Source of the DNA: an uncultured Prevotella sp.
GTDB taxonomy: Bacteria > Bacteroidota > Bacteroidia > Bacteroidales > Bacteroidaceae
DNA: 7,141 bases
Reading direction: 5' to 3'
NCBI GenBank assembly: GCA_937892695.1
Contig: CALBJK010000171.1
Span: 1 to 7,141 of the forward strand
Shown here one piece after another: positions 6,149-7,141 of this stretch. The notes beneath the pieces are model-generated. The model saw nothing but the letters and a program-made list of their open reading frames with translations. It did no database searches and was not told where the DNA came from. The first letter of the stretch is position 1. Each line of letters starts with the position of its first letter. The position numbers were made by a program, and so were the translations under genes.

Positions 6149-7141
6149 CTATTGTTGTTCTGCTGCCTTTACTTCCATTGGCTTGTCTACGTCTTCAATC
6201 AGCTTGACAGCATCAACGTAGATGGCTATGCCTTCGGCCACTTTCTTGGCATCGCGCATGGCAAGCACAACCGTAGAAGGACGGTTGACAACGTCGCCAC
6301 CGGCGAACACGCCTTTGCGCGAAGTCATGCCGTAAGGGTTCTCACGGGTGAGCACGTAGCCACGCTCGTCCACTTCTATCCCTTTTGTGGTTGATACTAT
6401 GCGACTTGCAGGTACTGAACCCACAGCGAAAAGCACCTTGTCGGCCTTCTCTTCATGGGTTTCTCCTTTGCACTCGATAACGACTCCGACAACTTTGCCG
6501 TTTTCACCTTTAACCTCGACAACGTTAGATTCCCACTCGAACTTGACACCTTCGGTCACAGCTTCTTCATATTCGGAATGGAGAGCCGACATGTCGTTGA
6601 TGGTGCGGTGGTATACAATCTCTACATCTGCACCCAAACGCACAGCCGTGCGCGCACTGTCCATAGCGGTGTTGCCGCAACCGATGACGATGACGCGGTC
6701 GCCACGCTTTACAGGAACATCGTCTTCGCTGATGCTGTTCTCATTGAACAGACTTACCTGACGCAAGAAATATATGGACTGGTGAACACCCTTCAAGCCG
6801 GCACCTGGAATGTCAAATTTCTTAGGTTTGACCGTACCTGTACCGATAAAGATGGCATCGAAGTTCTGGGCGAAGAGCTGGTCGACATTGAGGTCGACTC
6901 CGATAGTAACGCCGCAATGGAACACCACACCGAGTTCTTCAATCTTCTTGATTTCACGACGGACGACCTCTTTCGGCAAACGATACTCCGGTATGCCGAA
7001 CATGAGGACACCTCCTGGCTCGGGTTCCATCTCGAAAATCTCGACATTGAATCCCTTACGGGCCAAATCGCCGGCAACAGTAAGTCCGGCAGGGCCGGAA
7101 CCAATGACGGCAACCTTACCGTGAGTCTTCGGAACAAGGCT
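6149..7141 (-). CDS. gltA: NADPH-dependent glutamate synthase small-subunit-type oxidoreductase, C-terminal part
   Basis: The frame is open from the right edge to the TAG at 6151-6149, giving 330 residues; the N-terminus, which should hold the cysteine-rich Fe-S domain, lies outside. The fragment begins just before a dinucleotide-binding motif G-S-G-P-A-G (fragment residues 14-19). It continues with the family signature G-G-V-L-M-F-G-I-P-E-Y-R-L-P-K, a second nucleotide-binding motif V-I-G-C-G-N-T-A-M-D-S-A-R (NADPH, near 150-162), and the C-terminal FAD motif G-V-F-A-G-G-D-V-V-N. This is the GltD/GltA family: FAD and NADPH domains passing electrons to iron-sulfur clusters for glutamate formation from glutamine and 2-oxoglutarate. 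Close relatives work instead as sulfide dehydrogenase SudA or as the large subunit of NADH-dependent ferredoxin:NADP oxidoreductase (NfnB). The upstream partner that would separate these is not in the window, so the symbol is tentative. The apparent short start at 7066 is a TTG inside the FAD domain and is not a real start. Confidence 0.85.
   Translation of the reverse strand, partial: SLVPKTHGKVAVIGSGPAGLTVAGDLARKGFNVEIFEMEPEPGGVLMFGIPEYRLPKEVVRREIKKIEELGVVFHCGVTIGVDLNVDQLFAQNFDAIFIGTGTVKPKKFDIPGAGLKGVHQSIYFLRQVSLFNENSISEDDVPVKRGDRVIVIGCGNTAMDSARTAVRLGADVEIVYHRTINDMSALHSEYEEAVTEGVKFEWESNVVEVKGENGKVVGVVIECKGETHEEKADKVLFAVGSVPASRIVSTTKGIEVDERGYVLTRENPYGMTSRKGVFAGGDVVNRPSTVVLAMRDAKKVAEGIAIYVDAVKLIEDVDKPMEVKAAEQQ

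Noticed and set aside
6387..6761. 124-codon open frame antisense to the glutamate synthase-like gene
   Set aside because: The Ser/Thr/Pro-rich composition is typical of a mirror frame, and the opposite strand carries conserved nucleotide-binding motifs.

Overview
The window looks like a chromosomal segment of a member of the Bacteroidota, most likely a Prevotella-type (Prevotellaceae) bacterium. The evidence is: promoters of the TTTG-N19-23-TAnnTTTG type in front of several genes, secreted proteins whose signal peptides end in A-Q, two proteins with C-terminal tails resembling type IX secretion (T9SS) sorting domains, a choice-of-anchor-J-like secreted protein, and a one-piece TPR / transmembrane / AraC-type regulator typical of this phylum. 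The genus is an inference; no rRNA or other phylogenetic marker is present.

Layout, left to right: (1) 1-363, minus strand: the N-terminal 121 residues of a secreted choice-of-anchor-J-type protein running off the left edge, with a good promoter at 406-436. (2) 364-1030: a gene-poor stretch with three layers of repeats: T-rich degenerate direct repeats (about 520-640), a 146-bp element bounded by imperfect inverted repeats (644-789), and four 22-bp tandem units each centred on the palindrome AATATGC-C-GCATATT (825-912). (3) 1031-2836, minus: a 601-residue regulator with a predicted periplasmic TPR sensor, one membrane span, a coiled coil and a cytoplasmic AraC-type DNA-binding domain. (4) 2837-3110: a divergent intergenic region with a promoter for each side. 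(5) 3111-4385, plus: a secreted protein of seven propeller-like S-x-[DN]-G repeats with a T9SS-like tail, followed by a rho-independent terminator. (6) 4566-5951, plus: a secreted homologue of PNGase F (peptide-N-glycosidase F) that retains the three catalytic acids and carries a T9SS-like tail. (7) 5966-5992: a hairpin terminator between convergent genes. (8) 6149-7141, minus: the C-terminal 330 residues of an NADPH-dependent glutamate synthase small-subunit-type flavoprotein, running off the right edge.

How the genes may work together: the two plus-strand genes encode exported proteins, one predicted to remove N-glycans from glycoproteins and one a likely beta-propeller of unknown function. 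The divergently transcribed regulator could control them, because its sensor would lie in the same compartment, but nothing in the sequence proves that. The glutamate synthase-like gene is unrelated housekeeping metabolism. The most notable items are the PNGase F-like enzyme with T9SS-type tail, its unassigned propeller neighbour, and the helically phased palindrome array.
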